Shown piece after piece: positions 1-10,100 of a stretch of 64,000 nucleotides of DNA. Location of the stretch: NCBI GenBank assembly GCA_027307115.1, contig DAHUXN010000055.1, forward strand, positions 19,013-83,012. The letters are read 5' to 3'. The translations under genes and the position numbers were made by a program. Within the stretch, counting starts at the first letter, position 1. Every line of letters begins with the position of its first letter. Below the pieces are notes generated by a model. That model had not been told where the DNA came from. It ran no database searches and saw only the letters and a program-made list of their open reading frames with translations. This stretch comes from Acidobacteriota bacterium. Its GTDB lineage: Bacteria; Acidobacteriota; Terriglobia; Acidiferrales; UBA7541.

Positions 1-2
1 GG

Positions 3-653
3 CGCACATTCGCGCGCACGCGCAACATAATCGACACCGCTCCGATAATGTTCACCATCGAAGCGTTGTCCCGCACCAACGGTTTCCCGCAAATCGCCAT
101 TGACCCTCGCGGCGGCGCAAAAGGCGGCCGCCTCTACGTTACCTGGAGCGATTACCGCAATGGCGACGTGGATGTGTTTTGCTCCACCTCCGCGGACCAC
201 GGCAAAACCTGGAGTCCCGCGGTCCGCGTGAACACCGACGCGCTTCACAATGGCGAGGATCAATTTTTTCAGTGGCTGGCCGTGGATCCATCTGACGGCT
301 CCGCCGATGTGGTTTTTTACGACCGGCGCGGCGATCCGCAGAACAGGAATGAGACTGTCACGCTGGCCCGCTCCACCGACGCTGGCCAAACTTTCCAAAA
401 TTATGCCTGGACCACGCAACCGTTCAACGCAACCGGAGTATTCCTGGGAGATTACACCGGACTGGCGGCGCTCAACGGGCGCGTCTACGGCATCTGGACT
501 GAAAGGCCACAGAGCGCAACGCAGCAGCCCCGTACTGGCGAACGTCCTCCTCAGCCTCCCCGGGGAAGCGCCGAATACTGGAAGCTTCACGGAGCAATCA
601 TCAGAATCGGCGTCGCGGATTTCGGAAACGTCACGAGCGCGCGCCGTCAGTAA
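3..653 (+). CDS. BNR/Asp-box (sialidase-like) protein, C-terminal part
   Basis: The reading frame is open from base 3, so the gene enters from outside the window; the first ATG (base 48) is probably internal. Two Asp-box motifs of the S-x-D-x-G-x-T-W type are visible (SADHGKTW and STDAGQTF), the hallmark of BNR propeller blades in sialidases and related exported proteins. The tail is basic and proline-rich. Only the last blades are present, so catalytic residues cannot be judged; Asp-box proteins are often not sialidases. It ends 2 bases before the convergent amidase, leaving no space for a separate terminator. Confidence 0.7.
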   Translation, partial: RTFARTRNIIDTAPIMFTIEALSRTNGFPQIAIDPRGGAKGGRLYVTWSDYRNGDVDVFCSTSADHGKTWSPAVRVNTDALHNGEDQFFQWLAVDPSDGSADVVFYDRRGDPQNRNETVTLARSTDAGQTFQNYAWTTQPFNATGVFLGDYTGLAALNGRVYGIWTERPQSATQQPRTGERPPQPPRGSAEYWKLHGAIIRIGVADFGNVTSARRQ

Positions 654-655
654 GG

Positions 656-2098
656 TCAAGGCAGGATATTTGCTTCGCCCAGATTCGCGCAAGCTTCCTC
701 GATTTTGCGCGCGACAGTGAGCACGATTTCCTCTTCGAACGGTCGCCCGACCACTTGCACTCCAATCGGCAGCCCTTCCGGAGAGCGTCCCACAGGCACC
801 GTAACCGCTGGATTGCCGAGAAGATTGAACCACTGGCTATAACTCATCGCTTGCAAGTAATCGACTCTGCGACCGTCGACCGTCCACTCGCGCTCGCCGT
901 GCCGAAAAGCGGGAATCGCGCACACAGGACACAGCAGAATCGGGTATCGCCCCATTTGCCGCAGAAATCGGCCGCGCAGATCGTCGCGCTCGAGCAAAGT
1001 GCTCATCAGTTCCTCGGTGGTCAGTGGCGGCTCTTTCCGCACGATGCCCGTAAATTCCGTCAGTATCGGACTCAACTGCGACTCCTGGCCTTCCAGGAGA
1101 GGCTTCAAGACAAGTCCTCCCGCGCGGCCAAAAAGGTTCCACCAAAGTCGCCTGGCTTCCTCCAATCCTTCGGGCAGAAATTTCTCAACGTTCATTCCAG
1201 CCGCGCTCAGCGCCGCCGCCGCAGTTCGCACCGATGCACGCGTCTCCGGCGTCACGGGCGCCACACCATCTTCCTCGAAAAATCCCACGCGCAACGGCTC
1301 AATCTCCGCATCACCGGGCCACCGAAGAGGAACAGGCGCCGACGATGGATCCCCGTAATCGAGGCCTGCCATGACCTCGAAAAGAATTTGCAAATCGGGC
1401 ACAGTGCGAGCCATTGGCCCCACGACTCCCAGCAGCGCGAACGGCCCACTCGAAACGGGGAAGTGCCCGGTCGCAGGAATCCGTCCGGGAGTCGGTTTCA
1501 ACCCGCAGATCCCGCTGAAATGCGCCGGAACGCGAACCGAGCCGCCTCCGTCGCTGCCTACGCCTCCTGCCGAGCAGCGCGCCGCTATGGCTGCCGCCTC
1601 ACCTCCACTCGAACCGCCCGGTGTGCGCTGAAGGTCCCAGGGGTTATTCGTCCTCCCGCGTACAGCATTGTCCGTTTCGTAGGCCATGAGAAGTTCAGGT
1701 GTATTCGTGTTGCCGAGTAGAACCGCGCCAGCGTGCCGCAGCCTCGCGACCAGCGTGGCGTCGTTCTGCGCCACGTATCCTGCGCGCAAACGCGACCCGC
1801 AGTCGCATGGCCATCCCGCTACGTCGATCGAACTCTTAATGCTGAGCGGAACGCCGTGCAGCGCGCCGATCTCGCTTCCTTTAGCTAGCGCCTCATCCGC
1901 CTTTTTCGCTTGCCGCCGCGCGCCCTCCCCGTCCACATAGGCAAACGCGTTCAATTGCGGATTCAGTCGCGCGATTCGCTCCAGATGGGGTTCTACAAGC
2001 TCGCTGGGCAATATTTCTCTTCGTCGGATTCCCGCGGCCATCTCGCTGGCGGAAAGGGAAGTCATGCTTCTCTTCTGACTCTGCGCGTGTTGCGGCAC
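656..2098 (-). CDS. Amidase signature family hydrolase
   Basis: A 480-residue amidase of the GatA/fatty-acid-amide-hydrolase superfamily, which hydrolyses an amide bond with a Ser-cisSer-Lys triad. Triad residues are visible: Lys88 in PLSIKSS, Ser163 in GGSSGGE and nucleophile Ser187 in GSDGGGSVRVP. The family's ICGLKPT follows directly. The length is normal. The start is a GTG at 2098 preceded at 5 bases by AGGAGG, much better than the internal ATG at residue 12. There is no GatB or GatC next door, so it is more likely a free-standing amidase than the tRNA amidotransferase subunit. The substrate cannot be told from the sequence. Confidence 0.9.
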   Translation of the reverse strand: MPQHAQSQKRSMTSLSASEMAAGIRRREILPSELVEPHLERIARLNPQLNAFAYVDGEGARRQAKKADEALAKGSEIGALHGVPLSIKSSIDVAGWPCDCGSRLRAGYVAQNDATLVARLRHAGAVLLGNTNTPELLMAYETDNAVRGRTNNPWDLQRTPGGSSGGEAAAIAARCSAGGVGSDGGGSVRVPAHFSGICGLKPTPGRIPATGHFPVSSGPFALLGVVGPMARTVPDLQILFEVMAGLDYGDPSSAPVPLRWPGDAEIEPLRVGFFEEDGVAPVTPETRASVRTAAAALSAAGMNVEKFLPEGLEEARRLWWNLFGRAGGLVLKPLLEGQESQLSPILTEFTGIVRKEPPLTTEELMSTLLERDDLRGRFLRQMGRYPILLCPVCAIPAFRHGEREWTVDGRRVDYLQAMSYSQWFNLLGNPAVTVPVGRSPEGLPIGVQVVGRPFEEEIVLTVARKIEEACANLGEANILP

Positions 2099-2295
2099 TG
2101 CGTCCTCCTTTTGCCATCAAAAAAGTTGAGTGTATCACCGGGACAATCGGCTGCCCGACAAAAACGCCTCTCTTGGCCATATAGTGCTTTTCCATTATTG
2201 CGGCACGACCCCGAATTCGGTTAACTCCTCCCTCGCAGGTCCTGACTATCACAAGATTTCAACCGGTTTATGCGTTGTTCGCCGCCTGCACTAGT

Positions 2296-2389
2296 GTCCT
2301 GCTACCGAAAAGGTGGCACATGGTTGCGTCAGGGCACGGTTTTAACCGTGCCGCTTAAGTTTCGGAAGAAAAGGGCTTCAGCCCCTGAG
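2296..2389 (-). repeat. Dispersed palindromic repeat, copy A
   Basis: In the 459-base gap 2099-2557 I see no gene. It holds a REP-like element read best on the minus strand: AGGGGCTGAAGCCC, then a GGCACGGTT/AACCGTGCC hairpin, then CCCTGACGCA and a CTTTTCGGTAGCA-type end. A second copy, inverted, lies at 20757-20852 with the same order of blocks. The two inner palindromes suggest folding in RNA or a transposon-derived REP. Such elements are abundant in acidobacterial genomes as far as I know. Confidence 0.75.
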
Positions 2390-2557
2390 GAACAGTCGTG
2401 TTGCCGAAGCTGACCATCACGAACTTTAGAAACGCAACGCTAGGCCGGCCGTGGCGTGATTTTCTGCGTGCAATCTCGATCACTCGGGAGCGAACCGCTT
2501 GACAGCCTTTCCCATCGCGCCGCATCGCCGGACGATTCTCCGGCTTCGAAGAGACGC

Positions 2558-5428
2558 ATGAAGAGAGTTCGCCTCGGTCTCTTGCTCGTTCTGTTTTTCA
2601 CCGCCCTGTATGACTTCGTTTGGCCGACGCCAACCATTCATTACTACGTTTTCGTCGTGCTCCACCTCGCAGCGGGAATCGCTTTTCTGGCCCTTCTTTT
2701 CATTTCTTTCGGAAATATTTGGCGCAACGCAACGCTTGCAGACCGCGCTGGCTGGAGCTTGCTGGCATTCGGCGGCGTGATTGGCGTTGCACTCATTTTC
2801 ACCGGTACGCCGCGCAGCGATTTCCCAATTCTTTACGTGCACATAACTGCGTGTGTCGTCGGCGTCATTTTCCTTCTCGGCGGTTACGCGAATCGAAGAA
2901 AAGTGCCCGCTCGATTAGGCTCCGCATCTTCGCTGCGCTGGGCCGTGATTCTGGTTGTTTTCGCGGCGCTCTCGTATGGCGCGTGGTGGACGCGGAGCGT
3001 CCAGTGGCAACATTCGTATCAAATCACGAATCCGGCGATAGCTCCCGCGACGATGGATCAGGAAGGAGCCGGTTCGTCAGGGCCTTATTTCCCCGGATCC
3101 GTCGAAGTCGCTCACAATGCAAAAATCCCCGCAAAGTTCTTCCTCGAGTCGGAAACCTGCAAAACCTGCCACGCCGATATTTATCGCGAATGGGCAAGCT
3201 CCGCGCATCATTTCTCGTCATTCAATAATCAGTGGTATCGCAAGAGCATCGAATACATGCAGGACACCGTTGGCATTCGTCCCTCGAAATGGTGCGCTGG
3301 ATGCCACGACCCTGCGCTGCTCTTGACCGGCATGTTCGACCGGCCCATCCGCGAAGTCGAGAATACTCCCGAAGGGCAAGCGGGACTGGGCTGCGTGATG
3401 TGCCATTCCATCGTCGCCGTGCAATCCACGATGGGGCAAAACGGCTACGTTCTCGAATACTCGCCGCTCGATCGCATTGCCACCAACAAGAATCCCGTCG
3501 TCCACAGTTTGGTTGACTTCCTCATAAAACTAAATCCGGAACCGCATCGCCGCGCATTTCTGAAACCGTTTGTCAAAAATCAAACGGCCGAATTTTGCTC
3601 GACGTGCCACAAAGTCCACCTCGATTTTCCGGTGAATCACTATCGCTGGACGCGTGGCTTCAACGAATATGACAACTGGCAGGCGAGCGGAGTTTCCGGC
3701 AAGGGCGCGCGTTCCTTCTATTATCCGCCCAAGCCACAAACCTGCACGGATTGTCACATGCCCAAGGCGCGCTCCACGGATTTCGGCAATTACGCAGGTC
3801 TGATTGATTCGCACCGTTTTCCGGGTGCCAACACGGCTCTGCCTTACGAAAACGAGGACACCGCGCAACTCGATACTGTTGAGAAGTTTTTGAAGGCCAA
3901 CCAAGTCAGCGTCGATATTTTCGGCATTTCACCCGAAAGCGCGCTGCCCGCAAGCAAACGAGCATTTCTGCCGGCGAACGCGGCCGCCACGCCGCAACTC
4001 CAGACCACATTCGGTGTTGGCGAAGAATCGGAATTCACGGCTCCAAAGGGACAGGAAGGACTAGCCACTCGCGCGCCACAACTGACCGCTCCCTTTGGCC
4101 GAGTCCCGGTCGCGGTTCGCCGCGGAGACACTGTGCGACTCGACGTGGTCGTTCGTACGCGTGGTGTTGGCCACTTCTTCCCGGGCGGCACCATAGACTC
4201 TTTTGATTTGTGGCTCGAACTGAAGGCGACGGACGAAAAAGGGCAAACGATCTTCTGGAGCGGTGAGGCTGGCAAAAACAACGACACGAATGGACCCGTC
4301 GATCCGGGTGCGCAATTCTACCGGTCGTTGTTGATCGACTCTCACGGCAATCCCATCAACAAGCGCAATGCATGGGCCGAACGCGCCGTCGTCTACGTTC
4401 ATCTGATTCCCCCCGGCGCCGCCGACACCGTCCACTATCGTATCTACATTCCTAAGAATGTCGGCAATCGCATCACCATCACCGCGAAATTGAACTATCG
4501 TAAATTCAGTTGGTGGTTCACGCAATTTTCGTTTGCTGGCGTTCATGATCCCGCGCAGCACAATCCTTCCGTCGCGCCGGAGTATGACGACACGAAATGG
4601 GTTTTCACCGGCGACACGAAGGGCGATTCAGGTGAGAGACCCGGCATTCCAAATCTGCCCATCGTTGTGATGGGTCAGGACAAAGTGGAATTGCAAGTTT
4701 TGCCCGCCGCCGCAGGGCCTCCCAAGCCACGCGTTGTCGTGGAAGCCGCCGACTGGCAACGTTGGAATGATTATGGCATCGGTCTGTTCCTTCAAGGCGA
4801 TTTGCAGGGCGCCGAAGCAGCCTTCGAAAAAGTCGCCCAAGCCGCGCCAAATCGCGGCGACGGCTGGGTCAACATGGGTCGCGTCCAACTCCAGGAAGGG
4901 AACTTGCCAGAAGCGGAAAAAGTTCTTCTGCAGGCCCTCAAAGTGACTCCATCGCTTGCCAGTGCCCATTTCTTCTACGGAAGCGTCTTGCGCGACCAGG
5001 GCCATTACGACGAAGCGATTGCTCAGTTCAAAACGGCGCTCGCGCAATATCCCGCCGACCGCGTCGTACTCAACGATGTCGGTCGCACCCTTTTCCTCGA
5101 GCGCCGCTATGCTGACGCCATCCGCGAGTTTCAATCCGTGCTCGCAATCGATCCCGAGGATGTCGAGGCAAATTACAACCTCATGTTATGTTACAACGGC
5201 ATGGGACAGTCCGAACGCGCTCACGACTACGAAGTCCGCTACTTGCGCTTCAAAGCCAACGAAGCGGAAGGCGCCTTGACGGGTCCATATCTTCGCGCTC
5301 ATTTAGACGACAACAACGAACGGCAACCCATTCACGAGCTCACTTCAGCGCCGCTCGCACCTGCGAACGCGCCGTATTCGCGCAGCGCGCCGCTCAACGC
5401 ACCTCTGAAGACAAGAGGTCAGCGCTGA
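2558..5428 (+). CDS. Membrane-anchored pentaheme cytochrome c with TPR tail
   Basis: A 956-residue protein from ATG 2558; a GTG at 2456 would add 34 residues unlike a membrane start. About five hydrophobic segments fill residues 5-145. A periplasmic cytochrome part has five CXXCH haem sites: CKTCH (201), CAGCH (246), CVMCH (279), CSTCH (347) and CTDCH (396), arranged like the cytochrome c554 family. A beta-rich region follows, then TPR repeats at about 733-900. It presumably moves electrons across the periplasm, with the TPRs as a docking surface. Its stop overlaps the next start in TGATG, so it leads the propeller/two-component block. The redox partner is unknown. Confidence 0.88.
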   Translation: MKRVRLGLLLVLFFTALYDFVWPTPTIHYYVFVVLHLAAGIAFLALLFISFGNIWRNATLADRAGWSLLAFGGVIGVALIFTGTPRSDFPILYVHITACVVGVIFLLGGYANRRKVPARLGSASSLRWAVILVVFAALSYGAWWTRSVQWQHSYQITNPAIAPATMDQEGAGSSGPYFPGSVEVAHNAKIPAKFFLESETCKTCHADIYREWASSAHHFSSFNNQWYRKSIEYMQDTVGIRPSKWCAGCHDPALLLTGMFDRPIREVENTPEGQAGLGCVMCHSIVAVQSTMGQNGYVLEYSPLDRIATNKNPVVHSLVDFLIKLNPEPHRRAFLKPFVKNQTAEFCSTCHKVHLDFPVNHYRWTRGFNEYDNWQASGVSGKGARSFYYPPKPQTCTDCHMPKARSTDFGNYAGLIDSHRFPGANTALPYENEDTAQLDTVEKFLKANQVSVDIFGISPESALPASKRAFLPANAAATPQLQTTFGVGEESEFTAPKGQEGLATRAPQLTAPFGRVPVAVRRGDTVRLDVVVRTRGVGHFFPGGTIDSFDLWLELKATDEKGQTIFWSGEAGKNNDTNGPVDPGAQFYRSLLIDSHGNPINKRNAWAERAVVYVHLIPPGAADTVHYRIYIPKNVGNRITITAKLNYRKFSWWFTQFSFAGVHDPAQHNPSVAPEYDDTKWVFTGDTKGDSGERPGIPNLPIVVMGQDKVELQVLPAAAGPPKPRVVVEAADWQRWNDYGIGLFLQGDLQGAEAAFEKVAQAAPNRGDGWVNMGRVQLQEGNLPEAEKVLLQALKVTPSLASAHFFYGSVLRDQGHYDEAIAQFKTALAQYPADRVVLNDVGRTLFLERRYADAIREFQSVLAIDPEDVEANYNLMLCYNGMGQSERAHDYEVRYLRFKANEAEGALTGPYLRAHLDDNNERQPIHELTSAPLAPANAPYSRSAPLNAPLKTRGQR

Positions 5429-7140
5429 TGGCTCCCCATTCTCTCCCGAAATTCTGGCCAGTCCTCGCCGTTTTTTTTCTGACTCTTTCTCTGGCCGGCC
5501 TGCGCGCGCAGAAATTGCCGCTGCCCGCAGCTCACATCACTTTTCGAGACGTCACGCGCGCGGCAGGCATTCATTTCGTCGCCAACAATGGCGCGTTCGG
5601 CAAAATGTGGCTCCCGGAAGCGTTGGGCCCGGGTGTCGCCTTCCTCGACTACAACAATGACGGCTGGCAGGACATTCTGTTGATCAATGGAACGAATTGG
5701 CCCGGGCATGCCGGCCCGCATTCCACCATGGCGCTCTATCGCAACAATCGCAACGGAACGTTCACCGACGTCACGCGCCAAGCTGGTTTGGCGGCGGAAA
5801 TGTACGGCATGGGCGTCGCCGTCGGGGATTACGACAACGACGGCTGCGACGATATTTTTGTCACCGCGCTCGGCCAGAGCCATCTCTTCCACAACAATTG
5901 CAATGGCACTTTCACCGACGTCACGAAAAAGGCGGGCCTGTGGGGCCCGAACGAATTCAGCACCAGCGCCGCGTGGGTCGACTTCGACCGCGACGGCCAC
6001 CTCGATTTGCTCGTCGCAAATTACGTGCAGTGGACGCCGCAAACGGACATTTTCTGCACGCTTGACGGCGCCGCCAAATCCTATTGCACGCCCGAGGCGT
6101 ATCACGGCACTTCTCTCCGCCTGTGGCACAACAACGGTGACGGTACGTTTACCGACGTCACGCGCAAAGCCGGGCTGTACGATCCCACGTCCAAGAGTCT
6201 CGGTATCACGATTCTCGATGCAAATCAAAACGGCTGGCCCGATATTTTCGTCAGTAACGACACCCAGCCCAACAAGCTTTACATGAATAATCGCAACGGC
6301 ACTTTCACGGAGAAGGCTGTCATGGCCGGCGTCGGCTTCAGCGAAGACGGCATCGCGCGCGCTGGCATGGGCACGGACTCCGCGGATTATGATCGTTCCG
6401 GCTATCCCAGCATCCTGATAACCAACTTCTCCAATCAGATGCTGGCGCTCTACCACAATGAGCGAAACGGCCTCTTCGTCGATCAAGCGCCGAATTCTGA
6501 GATCGGCCATGCGAGCCTTCTCACGCTTGGCTTCGGCTGTTTTTTCTTCGATTATGACAACGATGGCTGGCCGGATATTTTCGTCGCCAACGGCCACATC
6601 GATCCGGATATCGAGAAAGTGCAGCGCCAGGTTCGTTATGCGGAGCGGCCTCTCCTGTTCCGCAATCTCGGCGGCGGAAAATTCGCCAACGTAACCTCCA
6701 CCATGGGTGCGGCCTTCGATTCTCCGCGCGTGGCTCGCGGTGCCGCGTATGGCGACGCATTCAACGACGGCAAGCTCGACATCTTGATTTCGACCAACGC
6801 CGGTCCCGCATATCTCTTCCGCAACGAAGGTGGCGCGAATCACAGTCTTCGCGTCAAATTGGTTGGCACAAAATCCAATCGTGACGGCATTGGCGCGGTC
6901 GTGAAAGTGACTTCGGGCGGCTCCACCGAGTCGGAAATGCTCAAGAGCGGCTCAAGCTATCTCTCCTCAAGCGAACTCGTGTTAACGTTTGGTCTCGCGC
7001 AAAATACGAAAGCCGCCGAGGTCGATATTCGCTGGCCCAGCGGCCACGAAGATCATCTGCAAAATATCTCCGCCGGCCAGACGATTACGGTCAAAGAAGG
7101 GCAGGGCATCATTGCCGCCAAGCCGTACCAGAAAGATTGA
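5428..7140 (+). CDS. ASPIC/UnbV (CRTAC1-like) FG-GAP propeller protein
   Basis: A 570-residue exported protein. ATG 5428 overlaps the cytochrome stop and gives a hydrophobic signal peptide (PVLAVFFLTLSLAGLRA). Residues 40-450 are FG-GAP/VCBS repeats with calcium-loop motifs such as DYNNDGWQD, DYDNDGCDD, DFDRDGHLD and DYDNDGWPD. The last 90 residues are an ASPIC/UnbV domain (GTKSNRDGIGA, SGSSYLSSSE, WPSGHED). Cys210 and Cys220 frame a short loop and probably form a disulfide. It is collinear with the paralogue at 12713. The family is probably an extracellular binding propeller; no enzyme activity can be assigned. Confidence 0.88.
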   Translation: MAPHSLPKFWPVLAVFFLTLSLAGLRAQKLPLPAAHITFRDVTRAAGIHFVANNGAFGKMWLPEALGPGVAFLDYNNDGWQDILLINGTNWPGHAGPHSTMALYRNNRNGTFTDVTRQAGLAAEMYGMGVAVGDYDNDGCDDIFVTALGQSHLFHNNCNGTFTDVTKKAGLWGPNEFSTSAAWVDFDRDGHLDLLVANYVQWTPQTDIFCTLDGAAKSYCTPEAYHGTSLRLWHNNGDGTFTDVTRKAGLYDPTSKSLGITILDANQNGWPDIFVSNDTQPNKLYMNNRNGTFTEKAVMAGVGFSEDGIARAGMGTDSADYDRSGYPSILITNFSNQMLALYHNERNGLFVDQAPNSEIGHASLLTLGFGCFFFDYDNDGWPDIFVANGHIDPDIEKVQRQVRYAERPLLFRNLGGGKFANVTSTMGAAFDSPRVARGAAYGDAFNDGKLDILISTNAGPAYLFRNEGGANHSLRVKLVGTKSNRDGIGAVVKVTSGGSTESEMLKSGSSYLSSSELVLTFGLAQNTKAAEVDIRWPSGHEDHLQNISAGQTITVKEGQGIIAAKPYQKD

Positions 7141-7147
7141 CAAGCAC

Positions 7148-10100
7148 ATGCTTCGAAGCCCTCGCCGCTTCGCCTTTTTGGGCGCGGCACTTCTTCTTTC
7201 CATTTGTATTCTGTTTTTCGCTCGCCAGATTTCTCACGCACGCGCTTTTCAATCGCCGGCAAGTGCAAAGAGCGAAACAAAGAGCGAGACAAAAAGCGGA
7301 ACACAGGCCGACGCAATTCATCACAATAATCTCGGCGTCGCCTACATGGAACGTCAGGAACAGAAAAACGCGCTAGCGGAATTCCAGAAGGCCAGCGCTC
7401 TGGATGCCCGCCTCGACGCAGCGCGGCTCAACGAGGCCATCGCCCTGCTGAATCTCCAGCAATTTTCGCAGGCCCGGCCGATTCTCGATGAACTTGCGAA
7501 ACGTCAACCGAAAAACCCTCGCGTCTGGTACAACCTCGGCCTTCTCGAAAAATCCGACGGGCATGCGGACGTCTCCGCCGCCGATTTCGAGCGAGTTGCA
7601 ACAATCGATCCCGACGACGCCGACACGCAGTATTTTCTCGGCCAGGATTACATGGCCTTGCACGAATATCCCAAGGCCATTGCCGCGTTCGACCGCGCTC
7701 TAAAAATAAATCCGTTCCACGTCTCCGCCGAATTTGCGCTCGCGCAGGCTTTCCAGCGTTCCGGCGAAACGCCCCGCGCCCGCACTCATCTGGTTCGCTT
7801 CCAACATCTCGTGGCCGCGAAACTCGGCACGCCGATGAGCCTCACGTACGGCGACCAGGGAAAATATTCTCTCGCTGAAATCATTTCAACCGGCGCGGAA
7901 GAGATTCCTCATGCGATTCCCGTTCACTTTGTGGACGTAACCGCGGAATCCGGTTTGCCAAGTCACACGGCACCACCCACGATTGAAAAAGAAGCGCAAG
8001 CGACGGCCGCCAACTCCTACGGTTCCGGCGCGTGCGTTTTCGACTATGACGGCGATGGCCGCCCGGATATTTTCCTGGTAAACGCAGACGGCAGCGGTCG
8101 CCCAGCTCTCTATCACAACTTGGGCAACGGGAAATTCGAGGACGTCACCGCCCAGTCCGGCACAACATTTCCTGGCGTCGGTATGGGCTGCACGGCAGGC
8201 GATTACGACAACGACGGGCATCCTGATCTCGCTGTGAGTTATAACAATGGTGTTGCGCTCTTTCACAACGACGGCGGCGGGAAATTTCACGACGTCACCG
8301 CAAGCACGGGAATTCAGGTCACTGGCCAACCGATGGGCCTCACGTTTGTGGATTACGACCACGATGGCGACCTCGACCTCTACATCTCTCGCGTATCAGC
8401 CCAACCCGCCGCGAACTCTTCTCCTTCCGCCGCGGTTGTGACCAACGAGCTCTGGCGCAACAATGGCAACGGTGCATTCACAGAAGTCACGCAAGAGACT
8501 GGTTTAGCCGGTGACGGCTCAAGTTGGGGCGCCACCGCAAGCGACATCAATAACGATCGCGCCATAGACCTCGTCGTCACCTCTTTTAACCGCCCGCCCA
8601 CCGTCTATTTGAATCCTCGCGAAGGGAAATTCGGCGCTGAACAGCCCTGGGCCTCGGCGATTCAATCTCCCGCGGTTGGCGTGCTCGCCTTTGATTTCGA
8701 TAAAGATGGCTGGATGGATCTGGCGTTTACACATTCGGGCGCGCCCGGCCTTTCTTTGTGGCGCAACTTGGATGGCAAACAATTTGTGCCCGTCGCATTG
8801 CCAAAATTGGATTGGACACGCGGCTGGGGCCTGGCAGCGCTTGACCACGACAACGACGGCTGGATTGATCTTGCCGCTGTCGGAGAAACTGCGTCCGGCG
8901 GCCGCATCGTTCTGCTGCGAAACGAAGGTCCCGCTGGCTTTCGCGACGTATCAGTTGAAATTGGCCTGAACAAAATTCGGCTCACGCGCCCGCGATCGCT
9001 TGTCGCCGCCGATTTCTTCGGAGACGGAGCCACGGATTTGCTCATCACGCAAAATGGCGCGTCGCCGGTGCTCTTGCGCAACGTGGGCGGCAATCGCAAC
9101 CATTGGATGAACGCGCGTCTCACGGGGCTGAACGACAACAAGAGCGCGATCGGTGCCAAGGTCGATGTCTACGCCGGAACTCTTCACCAAAAGTTCGAAA
9201 TATCAGCCGCCTCCGGATATTTGGGTCAGAGCGACACGAACATCACCGTGGGTCTCGATGACGCCAGCAAAATCGATATCTTCCGCATGCTATGGCCCAC
9301 GGGCGTTTTGCAGGATGAAATCAATTTCCCAGCGGATTCGCGCCAGACAATCACCGAGCTGGATCGCCGCGGCAGCTCATGCCCGCTTCTGTTTGCATGG
9401 AACGGCCGCACATTTCAGTTTGTTGCCGATATCATCGGCTCGGGAATCGTCGGCCACTGGGTCGGCCCTGATGAACGAAATATTCCCAATCCCGCCGAAT
9501 ATCTTAAGGTCAACGGTTCCGACGTTCAGTTAAAAAACGGACAGCTGGCTTTTCGTCTCGTCGAACCCGAGGAAGAGCTCGATTATCTCGACCAGGTGCG
9601 CCTCCTCGCTGTCGACCATCCGGCGAACGTGGAAGTCTATTCCAACGGCCATTTCTCAATGTATCCGCCGTTTCCAGCTTTTAAAGTTGTCGCGACTCGC
9701 GCTCCTCATCTTCCGCTGGGAGCATGGGATGATCATGGCCGCAACGTTCTGCCGCAGTTGCTCAAGCGCGACCATCAGTTTGTCACAGGCTTCGAGAATA
9801 CGCCCTTTGCGGGCTTCGCAAAATCACACTGGCTCGAATTGGACTTGGGCAACTGGAATGCTCGCCATCCTCTCCGGTTGATCCTCGATGGCTTCACGGA
9901 TTATTTTTCCGCCAGCTCTTTGTACTCAGCATGGCAAGCCGGAATGAAGCCGGTCCCGCCGTACGTCGAAGCTCTAACCGCGGATGGCCATTGGCGCCGC
10001 GTCGTCACCGACATGGGATTTTTCTCCGGACTCGAACGCACCATGACCGCTGACCTCACCGGAAAACTTCCACCAGGCGCACGCAAGATTCGCATCGTCA

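Noticed and set aside
5419..6843. A 474-codon open frame antisense to the first propeller gene
   Set aside because: It arises from the repeated GAC/GAT-rich codons of the FG-GAP loops; it shows no domain, signal or start site, and similar antisense frames lie opposite the other two propellers.
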